DNA from: Dryocola boscaweniae | GTDB taxonomy: Bacteria; Pseudomonadota; Gammaproteobacteria; Enterobacterales; Enterobacteriaceae | Assembly (NCBI RefSeq): GCF_025215095.1 | Contig: NZ_JALHAP010000080.1 | Location: 284,520-348,519 of the forward strand | Reading direction: 5' to 3' | DNA: 64,000 nt | Part shown: positions 53,108 through 63,873 of the stretch, piece by piece | Layout: every line of letters starts with the position of its first letter | Numbering within the stretch: position 1 is the stretch's first letter | Notes under the pieces: model-generated | Seen by the model: the letters and a program-made list of their open reading frames with translations, nothing else | Database searches by the model: none | Told to the model about the DNA's origin: nothing | Program-made: the position numbers and the translations under genes

Positions 53108-53214
53108 AACGCTGTTCCATTTTGAAAGTGTCGTTGTATTCTTCGCATTTGTGGATAATACGCATATTTCGCCGGAAGTGGTATCTGGCGCAACCAAAAA
53201 GCAGGCAGGGCGTG

Positions 53215-53583
53215 ATGGACATTGTATTTATAGAGCAACTAACGGTAATCACCACTATCGGTGTGTATGACTGGGAACAAACCATTGATCAGAAGCTGAT
53301 ATTCGATATCGAAATGGCGTGGGATAACCGCACGGCCGCCGGTAGCGATGACGTGAACGATTGTCTGAGCTATGCGGATGTCAGCGAAGCGGTTATCAGC
53401 CACGTTTCCGGCGGCCGTTTCGCCCTGGTCGAGCGCGTGGCGGAAGAGGTGGCCCAACTGCTGTTGGCGCGCTTTAATTCACCCTGGGTTCGCCTGAAAG
53501 TCAGCAAGCCTGGCGCGGTTGCTCAGGCGGCAAATGTCGGCGTCGTCATCGAGCGTGGCAGTAATCCGAAAGCAAACAAATAA
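53215..53583 (+). CDS. folB: Dihydroneopterin aldolase
   Basis: A 122-residue tunnelling-fold enzyme of folate synthesis converting dihydroneopterin to hydroxymethyl-dihydropterin and glycolaldehyde. It starts [21 protein letters not shown] with the conserved GVYDWE active-site segment; [13 protein letters not shown] and [17 protein letters not shown] are the other family motifs. ATG 53215 chosen because the upstream in-frame part lacks homology. Followed by uppP. Confidence 0.95.
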   Translation: MDIVFIEQLTVITTIGVYDWEQTIDQKLIFDIEMAWDNRTAAGSDDVNDCLSYADVSEAVISHVSGGRFALVERVAEEVAQLLLARFNSPWVRLKVSKPGAVAQAANVGVVIERGSNPKANK

Positions 53584-53697
53584 GTTCATAATTATTAAAC
53601 CAAACGTGTCTAATCTGGTCATAGCCAGTAACCTTTTACGGCGGCCGTATCTCGCTCGCCGTTTTTTTGTGTTTTTCAGGGGTATGAGGGTTTATTA

Positions 53698-54516
53698 ATG
53701 AGCGATTTTCACTCGCTGGCGATTGCCGCGATTCTCGGTGTTGTTGAGGGGCTAACGGAGTTTTTGCCTGTCTCGTCTACCGGGCATATGATTATTGTCG
53801 GACACCTGCTGGGATTTGAAGGTGACACCGCCGAAACATTTGAAGTGGTTATTCAGCTCGGCTCGATCCTCGCTGTGGTAGTGATGTTCTGGCGCCGCCT
53901 GTTCGGTCTGATTGGCATTCATTTTGGCCATCCGCCTCATGAAGGCATGGGCAAAGGTCGTTTGTCGTTAATTCATATTCTGTTGGGCATGGTTCCTGCC
54001 GTGGTGCTGGGGCTTATCTTCCACGATACGATTAAATCTTTGTTTAACCCAATAAACGTCATGTACGCGCTGGTGGTCGGCGGCGTATTGCTGATTGCCG
54101 CTGAACTGCTAAAACCAAAAGAACCGCGCGCCGTTGGGGTGGACGATATGACTTATCGTCAGGCGTTTGTGATTGGTTGCTTCCAGTGTCTGGCGCTCTG
54201 GCCGGGCTTTTCTCGTTCAGGCGCTACAATCTCCGGCGGCATGTTGATGGGCGTGAGCCGCTATGCCGCATCCGAGTTTTCATTCCTGCTGGCCGTGCCA
54301 ATGATGCTGGGCGCGACGATGCTGGATGTTTATAAGAGCATCGGCTTCCTGACCATGGCCGATCTGCCGATGTTTGCCGTGGGCTTCGTCACCGCGTTTA
54401 TCGTCGCTCTGATAGCCATCAAAACCTTCCTGCAGATAATCAAACGTATGTCGTTTATTCCGTTTGCCATCTACCGCTTCTTTGTTGCTGCAGCGGTTTA
54501 TTTCGTCTTTATGTAA
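53698..54516 (+). CDS. uppP: Undecaprenyl-diphosphatase UppP/BacA
   Basis: A 272-residue multi-spanning membrane phosphatase that recycles the lipid carrier of peptidoglycan synthesis; overexpression gives bacitracin resistance. Catalytic motifs are [15 protein letters not shown] (about 15-29) and [14 protein letters not shown] (about 170-183). Length equals E. coli BacA (273). It converges on cca with a hairpin across the junction. Confidence 0.96.
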   Translation: MSDFHSLAIAAILGVVEGLTEFLPVSSTGHMIIVGHLLGFEGDTAETFEVVIQLGSILAVVVMFWRRLFGLIGIHFGHPPHEGMGKGRLSLIHILLGMVPAVVLGLIFHDTIKSLFNPINVMYALVVGGVLLIAAELLKPKEPRAVGVDDMTYRQAFVIGCFQCLALWPGFSRSGATISGGMLMGVSRYAASEFSFLLAVPMMLGATMLDVYKSIGFLTMADLPMFAVGFVTAFIVALIAIKTFLQIIKRMSFIPFAIYRFFVAAAVYFVFM

Positions 54517-54522
54517 GCCTGT

Positions 54523-54548
54523 TGCCCTCAGCTTTGCGGCTGGGGGCA
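54523..54548. terminator. Hairpin at the uppP/cca junction
   Basis: TGCCCTCAGC and GCTGGGGGCA pair with one mismatch. The stem includes the last codons and stop of cca, so it can serve uppP as a terminator while being coding sequence for cca. Confidence 0.6.
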
Positions 54549-55769
54549 GTGTTCTTCTTTCCACTTCGCAACGGCTGCGATACGACGTTTAGTCAACTCT
54601 TCCCGAATCGCCGGGCCGCTGAAACCTGCATCAATCACTTCTTTATTTGTGACGCTTTGAGCGGCTTCCCAGGCTGCACGCAGCAGTCTACCTTGCGGAT
54701 AATCGCTGCCTTCAAAACCAGTGCGCCCGCGCGCGTCAGCCTCGCTGGTTAAGGCGATTTGCTCAACACGCTGCGGCTTACGCCAGGCGTCGATAGCATC
54801 AAAAAGTTTCACCACTGTTTTCGGCTGCAGGATTGGGAAGGTGTGAATCAGGTCATGGTATTCCGCCACGAGTTTAGCCAGATCGCGAATCTCGTTCGGC
54901 ACGCGCATTCTCTGGCAGATATTTTCTACCAGCTTAACTCCCGCCGGACCATGGCCATGGTGGCGCGGCCAGAACTCTTTCGGGGTTAATCCCTTGCCAA
55001 GGTCGTGGCAAAGCGTTGCGAAACGTACATCCACCTCAGGGCTGAGCTGGGCTGCGATAGAAAGCGTCATCAGCACGTGAATACCGGTGTCGATTTCAGG
55101 GTGCCATTTGGCCGGGGCAGGTACGCCAAAGAGCGCGTCGATTTCCGGGAACAACACGGCCAGCGCCCCGCATTTACGCAGCACGTCGAAGTAAACCTGC
55201 GGGTTGCGGCTGGTCAGCGCATTTTCAGTTTCTTTCCAGACGCGTTCAGGCGTCAGATGCGCCAGTTCGCCGTCTTCGGCCATGTTTTGCATCAGCGTCA
55301 TGGTTTCCGGGGCTATCTGGAAATTAAGATGGGCGTAACGTGCGGCAAAACGCGCTACGCGCAGAACACGCAGCGGATCTTCGTTAAATGCCGGGGAGAC
55401 ATGACGCAGCAGGCGTTTTTCAATATCTGCCCGTCCGTTAAAGGGATCGACCAGTTCGCCGTGATCGTCCTGTGCGATGGCATTGATGGTGAGATCGCGG
55501 CGCAGTAAATCCTGCTCAAGCGTAACGTCCGGTGCGGCATAACAGGTGAAGCCTGTATAACCTTGCCCGGATTTACGCTCGGTGCGCGCCAGCGCGTACT
55601 CTTCGCGAGATTTTGGATGCAGAAATACCGGAAAATCTTTCCCAACCTGTTGGTAACCAGCATCCAGCATTTCTTGCGGGGTTGCGCCAACCACGACCCA
55701 ATCTTTATCTTTGACCGGTAGTTTTAACAACCCATCACGAACGGCGCCACCGACCAGATAAATCTTCAC
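54528..55769 (-). CDS. cca: CCA-adding enzyme / multifunctional tRNA nucleotidyltransferase
   Basis: A 413-residue class II nucleotidyltransferase that builds or repairs the tRNA 3' CCA end. It begins with GTG at 55767-55769 (as in E. coli), [14 protein letters not shown], followed by the metal-binding [19 protein letters not shown] is motif B. A C-terminal HD domain ([13 protein letters not shown]) is present, giving phosphohydrolase activity as in other gamma-proteobacteria. Complete. Confidence 0.96.
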   Translation of the reverse strand: MKIYLVGGAVRDGLLKLPVKDKDWVVVGATPQEMLDAGYQQVGKDFPVFLHPKSREEYALARTERKSGQGYTGFTCYAAPDVTLEQDLLRRDLTINAIAQDDHGELVDPFNGRADIEKRLLRHVSPAFNEDPLRVLRVARFAARYAHLNFQIAPETMTLMQNMAEDGELAHLTPERVWKETENALTSRNPQVYFDVLRKCGALAVLFPEIDALFGVPAPAKWHPEIDTGIHVLMTLSIAAQLSPEVDVRFATLCHDLGKGLTPKEFWPRHHGHGPAGVKLVENICQRMRVPNEIRDLAKLVAEYHDLIHTFPILQPKTVVKLFDAIDAWRKPQRVEQIALTSEADARGRTGFEGSDYPQGRLLRAAWEAAQSVTNKEVIDAGFSGPAIREELTKRRIAAVAKWKEEHCPQPQS

Positions 55770-55835
55770 TCTTCACACCCCTGCGTCTGCTAAAAATTAC
55801 GAATAATACGTAATTGTAGGATACAGGGTTGCGGA

Positions 55836-56456
55836 TCAATTCATCCAGCGGTCTTTCTTCTTGCGGCTTGGGATCATATGCGGCAGCAGCAGGCCAAACA
55901 GCAGGCCGACGCCTAACACGCCGCCGCCATACATAAACCACTGCATGATAATGGCGCGCTGCTTATCATCAAGCTGGACGTTTGCGGCATTTACCTTTTT
56001 CTGGGCGACGATTAGCTGGTTTTTAAGCTGTTGATTCTCATCTTTAAGCCCGTTGATAACGCTGTCGCTCTGGGCGACTTTTTGCTGCATTTCCGCGGTG
56101 CGCTGATTCCAGGTGGTGTCGATATTGGTGAGCTTATCCGTCAGGTCTTTGACCTGTTGTTCCAGAGCGGGTACGCGAGTACGCAGGCTTGGATTGGTGC
56201 TCAACTGAGCCAGTGGGATCCAGGAGGTGCGGCCGTTGCTGTCGCGCACCTGGCCATATTTCGTTTCTTCGTTACTTTGCAGAAGCGTCACTTCTTCGCC
56301 CGCGTTTACTGTACCCAGCAGGCGATAATTATCACCCGGGCCGCTTCGAACCCAGGTGTTCAATTCGTCGGAAACATAACGTTTTTCTTCGGCATGAGCC
56401 ACAACGGTTACGCTAAGAGAAAGCAAAGTAAGGCAAATCAGGCGTAATTTCTGCAT
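55836..56456 (-). CDS. ygiM: SH3-domain protein YgiM, membrane-anchored
   Basis: A 206-residue protein: signal-like hydrophobic N-terminus (cleavage after residue 22, AHA), a bacterial SH3 domain at about 25-90 (TWVRSGPGDNYRLLGTVNAGEEVTLLQ), a coiled coil (about 95-165), a C-terminal TM segment (about 170-192) and the basic tail SRKKKDRWMN. This matches E. coli YgiM (TIGR04211 family). Function is not established; location suggests an envelope role. Next to cca and divergent from ygiF. Confidence 0.93.
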   Translation of the reverse strand: MQKLRLICLTLLSLSVTVVAHAEEKRYVSDELNTWVRSGPGDNYRLLGTVNAGEEVTLLQSNEETKYGQVRDSNGRTSWIPLAQLSTNPSLRTRVPALEQQVKDLTDKLTNIDTTWNQRTAEMQQKVAQSDSVINGLKDENQQLKNQLIVAQKKVNAANVQLDDKQRAIIMQWFMYGGGVLGVGLLFGLLLPHMIPSRKKKDRWMN

Positions 56457-56721
56457 TAGTTCGTCATTATTGTCATAAAGTGTGGAACGATAGTAGTGGC
56501 ATCAGTCTGACGGTGCAATCCGTAAACCTGAATGAGAATCATCCTGGTGTGAATTTCGCCACTTGTACAAGGTGTTAACCCTTTTCCGGTTGAATATCTG
56601 CTCGTTAAAGTGCGCGCGATGCGTGGCAATTTACGGCAAAATATTATCTACTGACCAGCAACTAGCTATTTAGTTCGCCGGGATGTCATCCCGTGTGACC
56701 GCAACCAAAAGTAAAAAGACG

Positions 56722-58020
56722 ATGCCTCAAGAAATCGAACTCAAATTTATCGTTAATCCAGCGGCGCTGGACGATCTGCGCAATACCCTAAATTCCCTTG
56801 AAAGCGAACACAGCGAACCGCGCCAACTGCTTAATATTTATTACGAAACGGCAGATAACACGCTGCGTAGCCACGATATGGGTTTGCGTATCCGCGGAGT
56901 AGATGGCCGCTACGAAATGACCATGAAAGTAGCCGGTCGCGTGACTGGCGGACTTCATCAACGTCCTGAATATAACGTCGAGCTCAGCAAGCCAGAACTT
57001 GACCTTTCGTTGCTGCCCGCTGAAATCTGGCAGGAAGGCGTAACGCCTGCGGTATTGCAGACAGAATTGCAGCCGCTGTTTAGCACCGATTTCGCTCGTG
57101 AAAAGTGGGTGGTTACTCACCGTGGAAGCAAGATTGAGCTTGCTCTGGACCTGGGTGAAGTGAAAGCCGGAGAGTTAAACGAACCGCTGTGCGAGCTGGA
57201 GCTGGAACTGCTCGCAGGCGAGACGTCTGCGGTTCTTGAACTGGCGCAGCGGCTGGTGACGCAGCCGGGCCTGCGCCAGGGGAACCTGAGTAAAGCCGCA
57301 CGCGGTTATCATCTGGCGGCAGGCAATGCGCCTCGTGAAATCAAACCGCTGGGCGTATTGCACGTTGTGCCGAAAGCAACGGTTGAGCAGGGGCTGGAAG
57401 GCGCGCTGGAAATGGCGCTTGAACATTGGCAATACCACGAAGAACTGTGGGTGCGCGGCAGCAAACCTGCGAAAAACTCCATGCTTAACGGAGTGGTTCT
57501 GGTTCGCCATGCGCTGGCGCTGTTCGGCGGTATTGTGCCCCGTAAGGCGAGTGCTCACTTACGCGAGCTGTTGATGGCTTATGAAGCGCTGCTGGCTCAA
57601 AACCTGAAGCCAGAAGAGCTGATTTATGCTCCGGAAAGCAGCCAGGCTAAACTCGCGCTGACCGAATGGCTGGTGAACCGTCAGTGGCAGGAATTTATTG
57701 ATGAGAAAGGCAGTGCTAAGCTTGCCGGTTCCTTCAAACGTTTTGCGGACACCCATCTTTCCCGTCACGCAGCCGAGCTGCGCAACACCTTCCAGCGCCC
57801 GCTTGGCGACAGCTATGGCGATCAACTGCCACGTCTGGCGCGTGAAACCGACTCCATTCGCCTGCTAGCCGGTGTCTATGACGACGCGATAACCCTGCCG
57901 TGGCTTGAGAACTGGCAGGGGCTGCGCCATGCCATTACTACTCGTCAGCAGGTTGAAATTGAACATTATCGTAATGAAGCCATCTCGCAGGCGCCATTCT
58001 GGTTGCACAGCGGGAAATAA
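56722..58020 (+). CDS. ygiF: Inorganic triphosphatase YgiF (CYTH-CHAD)
   Basis: A 432-residue protein with an N-terminal CYTH triphosphate tunnel domain (about 1-200, signature MPQEIELKFIV with ExExK) and a C-terminal CHAD helical domain with conserved histidines (about 215-430). E. coli YgiF hydrolyses inorganic tripolyphosphate. ATG 56722 chosen because the CYTH motif must start the protein; the 13 residues upstream are in the leader. It precedes glnE by 17 bp and is probably in one transcript with it. Confidence 0.94.
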   Translation: MPQEIELKFIVNPAALDDLRNTLNSLESEHSEPRQLLNIYYETADNTLRSHDMGLRIRGVDGRYEMTMKVAGRVTGGLHQRPEYNVELSKPELDLSLLPAEIWQEGVTPAVLQTELQPLFSTDFAREKWVVTHRGSKIELALDLGEVKAGELNEPLCELELELLAGETSAVLELAQRLVTQPGLRQGNLSKAARGYHLAAGNAPREIKPLGVLHVVPKATVEQGLEGALEMALEHWQYHEELWVRGSKPAKNSMLNGVVLVRHALALFGGIVPRKASAHLRELLMAYEALLAQNLKPEELIYAPESSQAKLALTEWLVNRQWQEFIDEKGSAKLAGSFKRFADTHLSRHAAELRNTFQRPLGDSYGDQLPRLARETDSIRLLAGVYDDAITLPWLENWQGLRHAITTRQQVEIEHYRNEAISQAPFWLHSGK

Positions 58021-58037
58021 TTAAATGATGAGATAAT

Positions 58038-60896
58038 ATGATGCCGCACTCGCTCCTTTTACAGCAGCACCTGCAGGCGGTATTGCCGCGTCTGCCACAA
58101 GAGATCGATCGTCAGCAGTTAAGCGCCGAAGCGCAGGCCGCACTGACATTCAGTGATTTTGTTTGCGACAGCATGGTGGCTTACCCCGCCTGGCTGCTGG
58201 AACTGGAGCAGAGTCCTCCCGAGGCGGATGAGTGGCAACGCTACGCCGCCTGGCTGCAAAGTGAATTGCAGGGCGTACAGGACGAGACGGCATTGATGAA
58301 AGCGCTGCGCCTGTTTCGTCGTCGCATTATGGTACGCATTGCCTGGGCGCAAACGCTGCAACAGGTTTCAACGGAAAACTCGCTACAACAGTTGAGCGTG
58401 CTGGCGGAAACGCTGATCGTCGCCGCTCGCGACTGGCTTTATGCCGCATGTTGCCGTGAATGGGGAACGCCGTGTAATCAGGATGGCGTTCCGCAACCAT
58501 TAATGATTCTTGGCATGGGGAAACTTGGCGGCGGCGAACTGAACTTTTCCTCCGACATCGACCTGATTTTTGCCTGGCCGGAAAACGGCTCGACCCAGGG
58601 CGGGCGGCGCGAATTAGATAATGCGCAGTTCTTCACTCGTCTGGGACAAAAACTTATCAAAACGCTCGATCAGCCTACGCAGGATGGTTTCGTCTACCGC
58701 GTGGATATGCGTCTGCGCCCGTTTGGCGACAGCGGCCCGCTGGTCCTGAGCTTTGCAGCGCTGGAAGATTATTATCAGGAGCAGGGGCGCGACTGGGAAC
58801 GCTACGCGATGGTCAAGGCGCGCATTATGGGCGATAGAGAAGATAAGTGGAGCCAGGAATTGCGCAATATGCTGCGTCCGTTTGTCTTCCGCCGCTACAT
58901 TGATTTCAGCGTCATCCAGTCGCTGCGTAACATGAAAGGCATGATTGCCCGCGAAGTGCGCCGCCGTGGCCTGAATGACAATATTAAACTCGGCGCCGGC
59001 GGCATTCGCGAAACCGAGTTTATCGTGCAGGTCTTTCAGCTTATTCGCGGTGGACGTGAACCGTCGCTGCAGTCCCGTTCGCTGCTGCCCACGCTTGAGG
59101 CCATCCAACAGCTTCATCTGCTGCCGGAAGACGATGCACAGCGGCTGCGCGAAGCCTATCTCTACCTGCGTCGCCTCGAGAATTTGCTCCAAAGCATCAA
59201 CGATGAACAGACCCAGACGTTGCCCGGCGACGAGCTTAATCGTGCGCGCCTTGCCTGGGGCATGAATGAAGAAAACTGGGATTCATTACAACAAACGTTG
59301 CAGGCGCAGATGAATAACGTGCGCCAGGTATTCAACGATTTGATCGGTGATGACGAACCGGAAGCGGGCGAGGATAAAATCGCCGAAGCCTGGCGTGAGC
59401 TGTGGCAGGATGCGCTGGATGCCGATGAGGCTACCGCCGTGCTCAGTCATTTAACACCGGAAGCGCGTGGTGAAGTGCTAAAGTTGGTCGCCGAGTTTCG
59501 ACAGGATACGGATAAACGCACCATTGGTCCGCGTGGCCGTCAGGTTCTGGATCAGCTTATGCCGCGGCTGCTGTGCGAGGCGTGTTCGCGCAATGATGCT
59601 CCGCTGCCGCTATCGCGCCTGATTCCGCTGCTGCTGGGCATTGTCACCCGCACAACTTATCTCGAATTGTTGACGGAATATTCGGGCGCGCTCAAGCATC
59701 TGATTACGCTTTGTGCCGCGTCGCCAATGATTGCGGGACAACTGGCGCGTTATCCGCTGCTGCTGGACGAACTCCTTGATCCAAACACGCTCTATCAGCC
59801 AACGGCGACAGACGCTTATAAAGACGAGTTGCGCCAGTATCTGCTGCGTGTTCCGGACGACGACGAAGAGCAGCAGCTTGAAGCGTTACGCCAGTTTAAA
59901 CAGGCTCAGCTACTGCGCGTGGCTGCGGCCGATATGACCGGAACGCTACCGGTCATGAAAGTCAGCGATCATCTGACATGGCTTGCTGAAGCTATGATCG
60001 ACGCAGTAGTTCAGCAAGCGTGGACGCAAATGGTGGCGCGTTTCGGCCAGCCAAAACATCTGCATGACCGGGAAGGGCGCGGGTTTGCGGTTATCGGTTA
60101 TGGCAAGCTTGGCGGCTGGGAGCTGGGCTACAGTTCCGATCTTGATCTGGTTTTCCTGCACGATTGTCCGGCGGATGTGATGACCGACGGCGAACGCGAA
60201 ATCGATGGTCGCCAGTTTTATCTTCGCCTGGCGCAGCGAGTGATTCATTTATTCAGTACCCGCACTTCGTCCGGGATTTTATATGAGGTGGATGCCCGCC
60301 TTCGTCCATCCGGTGCGGCAGGTATGCTCGTCACAACGGCGGAGGCATTTGCTGATTATCAGCAAAATGAAGCATGGACCTGGGAGCATCAGGCGCTGGT
60401 ACGCGCCCGCATCGTCTATGGCGACCCGCTGCTGAATCGCGAGTTTGACGCCATTCGCCGTCAGATTTTATGTACCCCGCGTGAAGGTAAAAAACTACAA
60501 ACTGAAGTGCGTGAAATGCGCGAAAAAATGCGCGCTCACCTGGGCGGTAAACATCGCGATCGCTTTGATATTAAGGCGGATCAGGGTGGGATTACGGATA
60601 TCGAATTTATCACGCAGTATCTGGTTTTGCGTTATGCGGCACAGGCTCCAAAATTAACGCGCTGGTCTGATAATGTGCGCATTCTGGAATTAATGGCGCA
60701 AAACGACATCATGAGTGATGACGAAGCGAAAGCGCTGACGCATGCTTACGTCACGTTGCGCGATGAGCTGCACCATCTGGCCTTGCAGGAGTTGCCGGGC
60801 AACGTGGCGCCCGATGCATTTGCCGCCGAGCGCGAACAGGTTGAACGCAGTTGGCAAACGTGGCTGGGCGAGGCGCAAACGCGCGCGGAAGTGTAA
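58038..60896 (+). CDS. glnE: Glutamine synthetase adenylyltransferase/adenylyl-removing enzyme
   Basis: A 952-residue bifunctional enzyme controlling glutamine synthetase by adenylylation. Two nucleotidyltransferase domains are visible: one at about 155-175 ([20 protein letters not shown], the removing half) and one at about 690-710 ([20 protein letters not shown], the adding half), each with the GS-x10-DxD layout. Length is close to E. coli GlnE (946). It is regulated by PII; the N-limitation theme recurs at patA in this window. The second ATG (58041) is an equally possible start. Confidence 0.96.
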   Translation: MMPHSLLLQQHLQAVLPRLPQEIDRQQLSAEAQAALTFSDFVCDSMVAYPAWLLELEQSPPEADEWQRYAAWLQSELQGVQDETALMKALRLFRRRIMVRIAWAQTLQQVSTENSLQQLSVLAETLIVAARDWLYAACCREWGTPCNQDGVPQPLMILGMGKLGGGELNFSSDIDLIFAWPENGSTQGGRRELDNAQFFTRLGQKLIKTLDQPTQDGFVYRVDMRLRPFGDSGPLVLSFAALEDYYQEQGRDWERYAMVKARIMGDREDKWSQELRNMLRPFVFRRYIDFSVIQSLRNMKGMIAREVRRRGLNDNIKLGAGGIRETEFIVQVFQLIRGGREPSLQSRSLLPTLEAIQQLHLLPEDDAQRLREAYLYLRRLENLLQSINDEQTQTLPGDELNRARLAWGMNEENWDSLQQTLQAQMNNVRQVFNDLIGDDEPEAGEDKIAEAWRELWQDALDADEATAVLSHLTPEARGEVLKLVAEFRQDTDKRTIGPRGRQVLDQLMPRLLCEACSRNDAPLPLSRLIPLLLGIVTRTTYLELLTEYSGALKHLITLCAASPMIAGQLARYPLLLDELLDPNTLYQPTATDAYKDELRQYLLRVPDDDEEQQLEALRQFKQAQLLRVAAADMTGTLPVMKVSDHLTWLAEAMIDAVVQQAWTQMVARFGQPKHLHDREGRGFAVIGYGKLGGWELGYSSDLDLVFLHDCPADVMTDGEREIDGRQFYLRLAQRVIHLFSTRTSSGILYEVDARLRPSGAAGMLVTTAEAFADYQQNEAWTWEHQALVRARIVYGDPLLNREFDAIRRQILCTPREGKKLQTEVREMREKMRAHLGGKHRDRFDIKADQGGITDIEFITQYLVLRYAAQAPKLTRWSDNVRILELMAQNDIMSDDEAKALTHAYVTLRDELHHLALQELPGNVAPDAFAAEREQVERSWQTWLGEAQTRAEV

Positions 60897-60914
60897 TTGC
60901 GGTATCAGTGCCCG

Positions 60915-60942
60915 CCATCCCAAAATTGGTTTTCTGGGATGG
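60915..60942 (+). terminator. Hairpin between glnE and hldE
   Basis: CCATCCCA and TGGGATGG separated by 12 bases, 19 bp after the glnE stop. No strong T-run. The gap of 187 bp before hldE otherwise holds a probable hldE promoter that I could not place reliably. Confidence 0.5.
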
Positions 60943-61083
60943 TGTTTCAAATCAGGAAATCAATGTATTGATTTTCAAAGAAAATGATCCTGACTTGCGT
61001 CTGATTTAAGACGAAGAGGTTTGTCAGGAGGTTGATGTGATATTATCTCGCGCAAAATTTTTTCCCTCTCTGGAGAGTCAGGA

Positions 61084-62514
61084 ATGAAAGTAACGCTGCC
61101 CGAATACAGCCGTGCAGGCGTCATGGTGGTTGGTGATGTGATGCTGGATCGCTACTGGTATGGCCCAACCAGCCGTATCTCCCCGGAAGCCCCGGTGCCG
61201 GTGGTGAAAGTCGATACCATTGAAGAACGCCCTGGCGGCGCTGCCAACGTGGCGATGAACATCGCTTCGCTCGGCGCTAATTCCCGCTTGGTTGGGCTGA
61301 CGGGAATTGATGACGCTGCTCGTGCGTTAAGCCAGACGCTGGCTGGCGTGAACGTTAAATGCGACTTTGTTTCCGTGCCGACTCATCCCACAATCACCAA
61401 GCTGCGCGTGCTTTCCCGCAACCAACAACTGATTCGCCTTGATTTTGAAGAAGGGTTTGAAGGGGTTGATCCCGAGCCGCTGCACGAGCGCATTAGCCAG
61501 GCGCTGCCGCACATTGGCGCGCTGGTGCTTTCAGATTACGCCAAAGGCGCGCTGGCAAGCGTGCGCGAGATGATAACCCTTGCTCGCGCTGCGAAAGTAC
61601 CAGTGCTAATCGACCCGAAAGGCACCGACTTTGAACGTTATCGCGGCGCGACGCTGCTGACCCCAAACCTGTCTGAATTTGAAGCTGTGGTGGGGAAATG
61701 CAAAAGCGAAGCTGAACTGGTGGAACGAGGCATGCGGCTGATTGCGGATTACGATCTTTCCGCGCTGCTGGTGACGCGTTCAGAGCAGGGAATGACGCTG
61801 TTGCAACCGGGCCTTGAGCCGGTTCATCTGCCGACTCAGGCACAGGAAGTGTATGATGTGACCGGTGCTGGCGATACGGTGATTGGCGTGCTGGCAGCGA
61901 CGCTTGCCGCGGGCAATTCTCTGGAAGAAGCCTGCTATTTTGCTAATGCTGCGGCGGGTGTGGTAGTCGGCAAACTTGGTACATCTACCGTCTCCCCAAT
62001 TGAGCTTGAAAATGCGGTGCGTGGCCGTGCTGATACCGGTTTCGGCGTAATGACTGAAGCCGAGCTTAAAGTTGCGGTTGCTGCGGCTCGTAAACGCGGT
62101 GAGAAAGTTGTCATGACCAACGGCGTGTTCGATATTCTGCACGCGGGCCATGTTTCCTATCTTGCGAATGCGCGCAAGCTTGGCGATCGCCTGATTGTGG
62201 CTGTAAACAGCGATGCATCAACCAAACGCCTGAAAGGGGAAACCCGCCCGGTGAACCCGCAGGATCAGCGCATGATCGTGCTTTCCGCGCTGGAGGCCGT
62301 TGACTGGGTTGTATTGTTCGAAGAAGACACCCCGCAGCGCCTGATTGGTGAAATCCTGCCAGATCTGCTGGTAAAAGGCGGCGACTACAAACCTGACGAT
62401 ATCGCCGGTAGCAAAGAAGTGTGGGCGAACGGCGGTGAAGTGATGGTGCTGAACTTTGAAGATGGTTGTTCAACGACGAATATCATCAAGCGTATTCAGA
62501 ATAACGAAGCCTGA
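61084..62514 (+). CDS. hldE: Bifunctional heptose 7-phosphate kinase / heptose 1-phosphate adenylyltransferase
   Basis: A 476-residue two-domain enzyme of ADP-heptose synthesis for the LPS inner core. Residues 1-318 are a PfkB-type kinase ([15 protein letters not shown]; catalytic [15 protein letters not shown]) and about 344-476 a nucleotidyltransferase with [16 protein letters not shown] and [13 protein letters not shown]. Ribosome site is GGAGAGTCAGG. Adjacent to glnE as in E. coli. Confidence 0.97.
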   Translation: MKVTLPEYSRAGVMVVGDVMLDRYWYGPTSRISPEAPVPVVKVDTIEERPGGAANVAMNIASLGANSRLVGLTGIDDAARALSQTLAGVNVKCDFVSVPTHPTITKLRVLSRNQQLIRLDFEEGFEGVDPEPLHERISQALPHIGALVLSDYAKGALASVREMITLARAAKVPVLIDPKGTDFERYRGATLLTPNLSEFEAVVGKCKSEAELVERGMRLIADYDLSALLVTRSEQGMTLLQPGLEPVHLPTQAQEVYDVTGAGDTVIGVLAATLAAGNSLEEACYFANAAAGVVVGKLGTSTVSPIELENAVRGRADTGFGVMTEAELKVAVAAARKRGEKVVMTNGVFDILHAGHVSYLANARKLGDRLIVAVNSDASTKRLKGETRPVNPQDQRMIVLSALEAVDWVVLFEEDTPQRLIGEILPDLLVKGGDYKPDDIAGSKEVWANGGEVMVLNFEDGCSTTNIIKRIQNNEA

Positions 62515-62523
62515 CAGAAACAG

Positions 62524-62546
62524 ACTCCCCCAGCATATGGGGGAGT
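62524..62546. terminator. Bidirectional terminator between hldE and ubiK
   Basis: ACTCCCCC and GGGGGAGT form a perfect 8-bp stem around AGCATAT, between convergent stops. T content on either side is modest. Confidence 0.8.
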
Positions 62547-62551
62547 AAGTA

Positions 62552-62842
62552 TTACATCTGCGGGTCGGTTGGTGGAATAACCGCCGGCGCTGGCGTATGA
62601 GCTTCACGGTTTTCCAGCTCGTTTAAACGCTGTTCCAACAAAGCCAGTTTTTCGCGAGTACGCAGAAGCACCTGGGTCTGCACATCGAACTCTTCACGAC
62701 TTACCAGATCCAGACGCGTTAATTGCGCCTGTAAAACCTGGCGAATTTTCTTTTCGACATCATCCCCGAACTCACGAATCCCTTTCGGCATCGACTCATG
62801 GACCTGACGGGCAATCTGCTCAATTTTTTTCGGGTCAATCAT
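62552..62842 (-). CDS. ubiK: Ubiquinone biosynthesis accessory factor UbiK
   Basis: A 96-residue BMFP-domain protein (formerly YqiC) that assists the aerobic Ubi complex with UbiJ. It is almost entirely helical with a C-terminal coiled coil ([18 protein letters not shown]). I chose ATG 62842 ([13 protein letters not shown]), the start of E. coli UbiK; an ATG at 62854 would add METT and also has a weak ribosome site. The tail ([12 protein letters not shown]) is low-complexity. Confidence 0.92.
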   Translation of the reverse strand: MIDPKKIEQIARQVHESMPKGIREFGDDVEKKIRQVLQAQLTRLDLVSREEFDVQTQVLLRTREKLALLEQRLNELENREAHTPAPAVIPPTDPQM

Positions 62843-62954
62843 AGTGGTTTCCATTTAACCTGCGTGAATAACTTAATTGTAATGCCTGATTGCCAGGTGA
62901 TAAACCGGAAATGCCGTTGCCAGAGAAAATCATCGGCGTTATAGTAAGTCTGCT

Positions 62955-63104
62955 TATTCTCAGGGCGGGGCGAAACTCCCCACCGGCGGTAAATCAGCGT
63001 ACGCTGAAAGCCCGCGAGCGCTCCGAAATATTTTTTCGGAGGTCAGCAGATCCGGTGTGATTCCGGGGCCGACGGTTAAAGTCCGGATGGGAGAGAGTAA
63101 CGAC
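62955..63104 (+). ncRNA. FMN riboswitch (RFN element)
   Basis: The diagnostic conserved segments are in order: CAGGGCGGGGCGAAACTCCC, CACCGGCGGTAAA, CAGCAGATCCGGTGTGA, TTCCGGGGCCGACGG and GTCCGGATGGGAGAGAGTAA. A variable hairpin with a TTTTTT loop (63025-63042) is the usual P3-type insertion. It lies 93 bp before ribB on the same strand, so riboflavin phosphate would shut down ribB translation or transcription. The 353-bp gap upstream of ribB is mostly this element. Confidence 0.96.
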
Positions 63105-63196
63105 AAAGTCAGGCCCCGGCCTGCCCACGTTATTTTTTATAGCTCCTAAGACTGCCCTGATTCTGGTAACCATAATTTTAATGAGGTTTTTTTACC

Positions 63197-63850
63197 ATGA
63201 ATCAGACGCTACTTTCTGCATTTGGCACCCCGACTCAGCGCGTTGAACATGCACTTAAAGCATTGCGCGAAGGCCGCGGCGTGATGGTTCTCGATGATGA
63301 AAATCGCGAGAACGAAGGTGACATGATTTTCCCTGCCGAAACCATGACCGTTGAGCAAATGGCGCTGACCATTCGCCACGGCAGCGGCATTGTCTGCCTG
63401 TGCCTGACCGATGAACGCCGCAAACAGCTCGATCTGCCGATGATGGTTGAGAACAACACCAGCGCTTACGGCACCGGTTTTACTGTCACCATCGAAGCCG
63501 CACACGGCGTGACTACCGGTGTTTCGGCGGCGGATCGTTTAACGACCGTGCGCGCAGCTATTGCTGATAACGCTAAACCCAGCGATCTGAATCGTCCGGG
63601 ACATGTGTTCCCATTGCGTGCTCAGCCAGGCGGGGTGTTAACCCGCGGCGGCCACACTGAGGCGACCATTGACCTGGTTTCCCTGGCAGGTTTTAAACCA
63701 GCCGGCGTGCTTTGTGAGTTGACTAACGACGATGGCACCATGGCGCGTGCGCCAGAATGCATCACCTTTGCCCGCCAGCATAATATGGCCGTTGTGACCA
63801 TCGAAGATCTGGTCGAATATCGTCAGACTCACGAGCGCAAGGCCAGCTAA
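63197..63850 (+). CDS. ribB: 3,4-Dihydroxy-2-butanone-4-phosphate synthase
   Basis: A 217-residue enzyme forming the four-carbon precursor of riboflavin from ribulose 5-phosphate. Metal/substrate motifs are [17 protein letters not shown] and the C-terminal [10 protein letters not shown]; there is no RibA fusion. FMN riboswitch-controlled. Its terminator region is interrupted by an insertion sequence. Confidence 0.97.
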   Translation: MNQTLLSAFGTPTQRVEHALKALREGRGVMVLDDENRENEGDMIFPAETMTVEQMALTIRHGSGIVCLCLTDERRKQLDLPMMVENNTSAYGTGFTVTIEAAHGVTTGVSAADRLTTVRAAIADNAKPSDLNRPGHVFPLRAQPGGVLTRGGHTEATIDLVSLAGFKPAGVLCELTNDDGTMARAPECITFARQHNMAVVTIEDLVEYRQTHERKAS

Positions 63851-63873
63851 GAGTTATAAAAAAGCCCGGTTTC

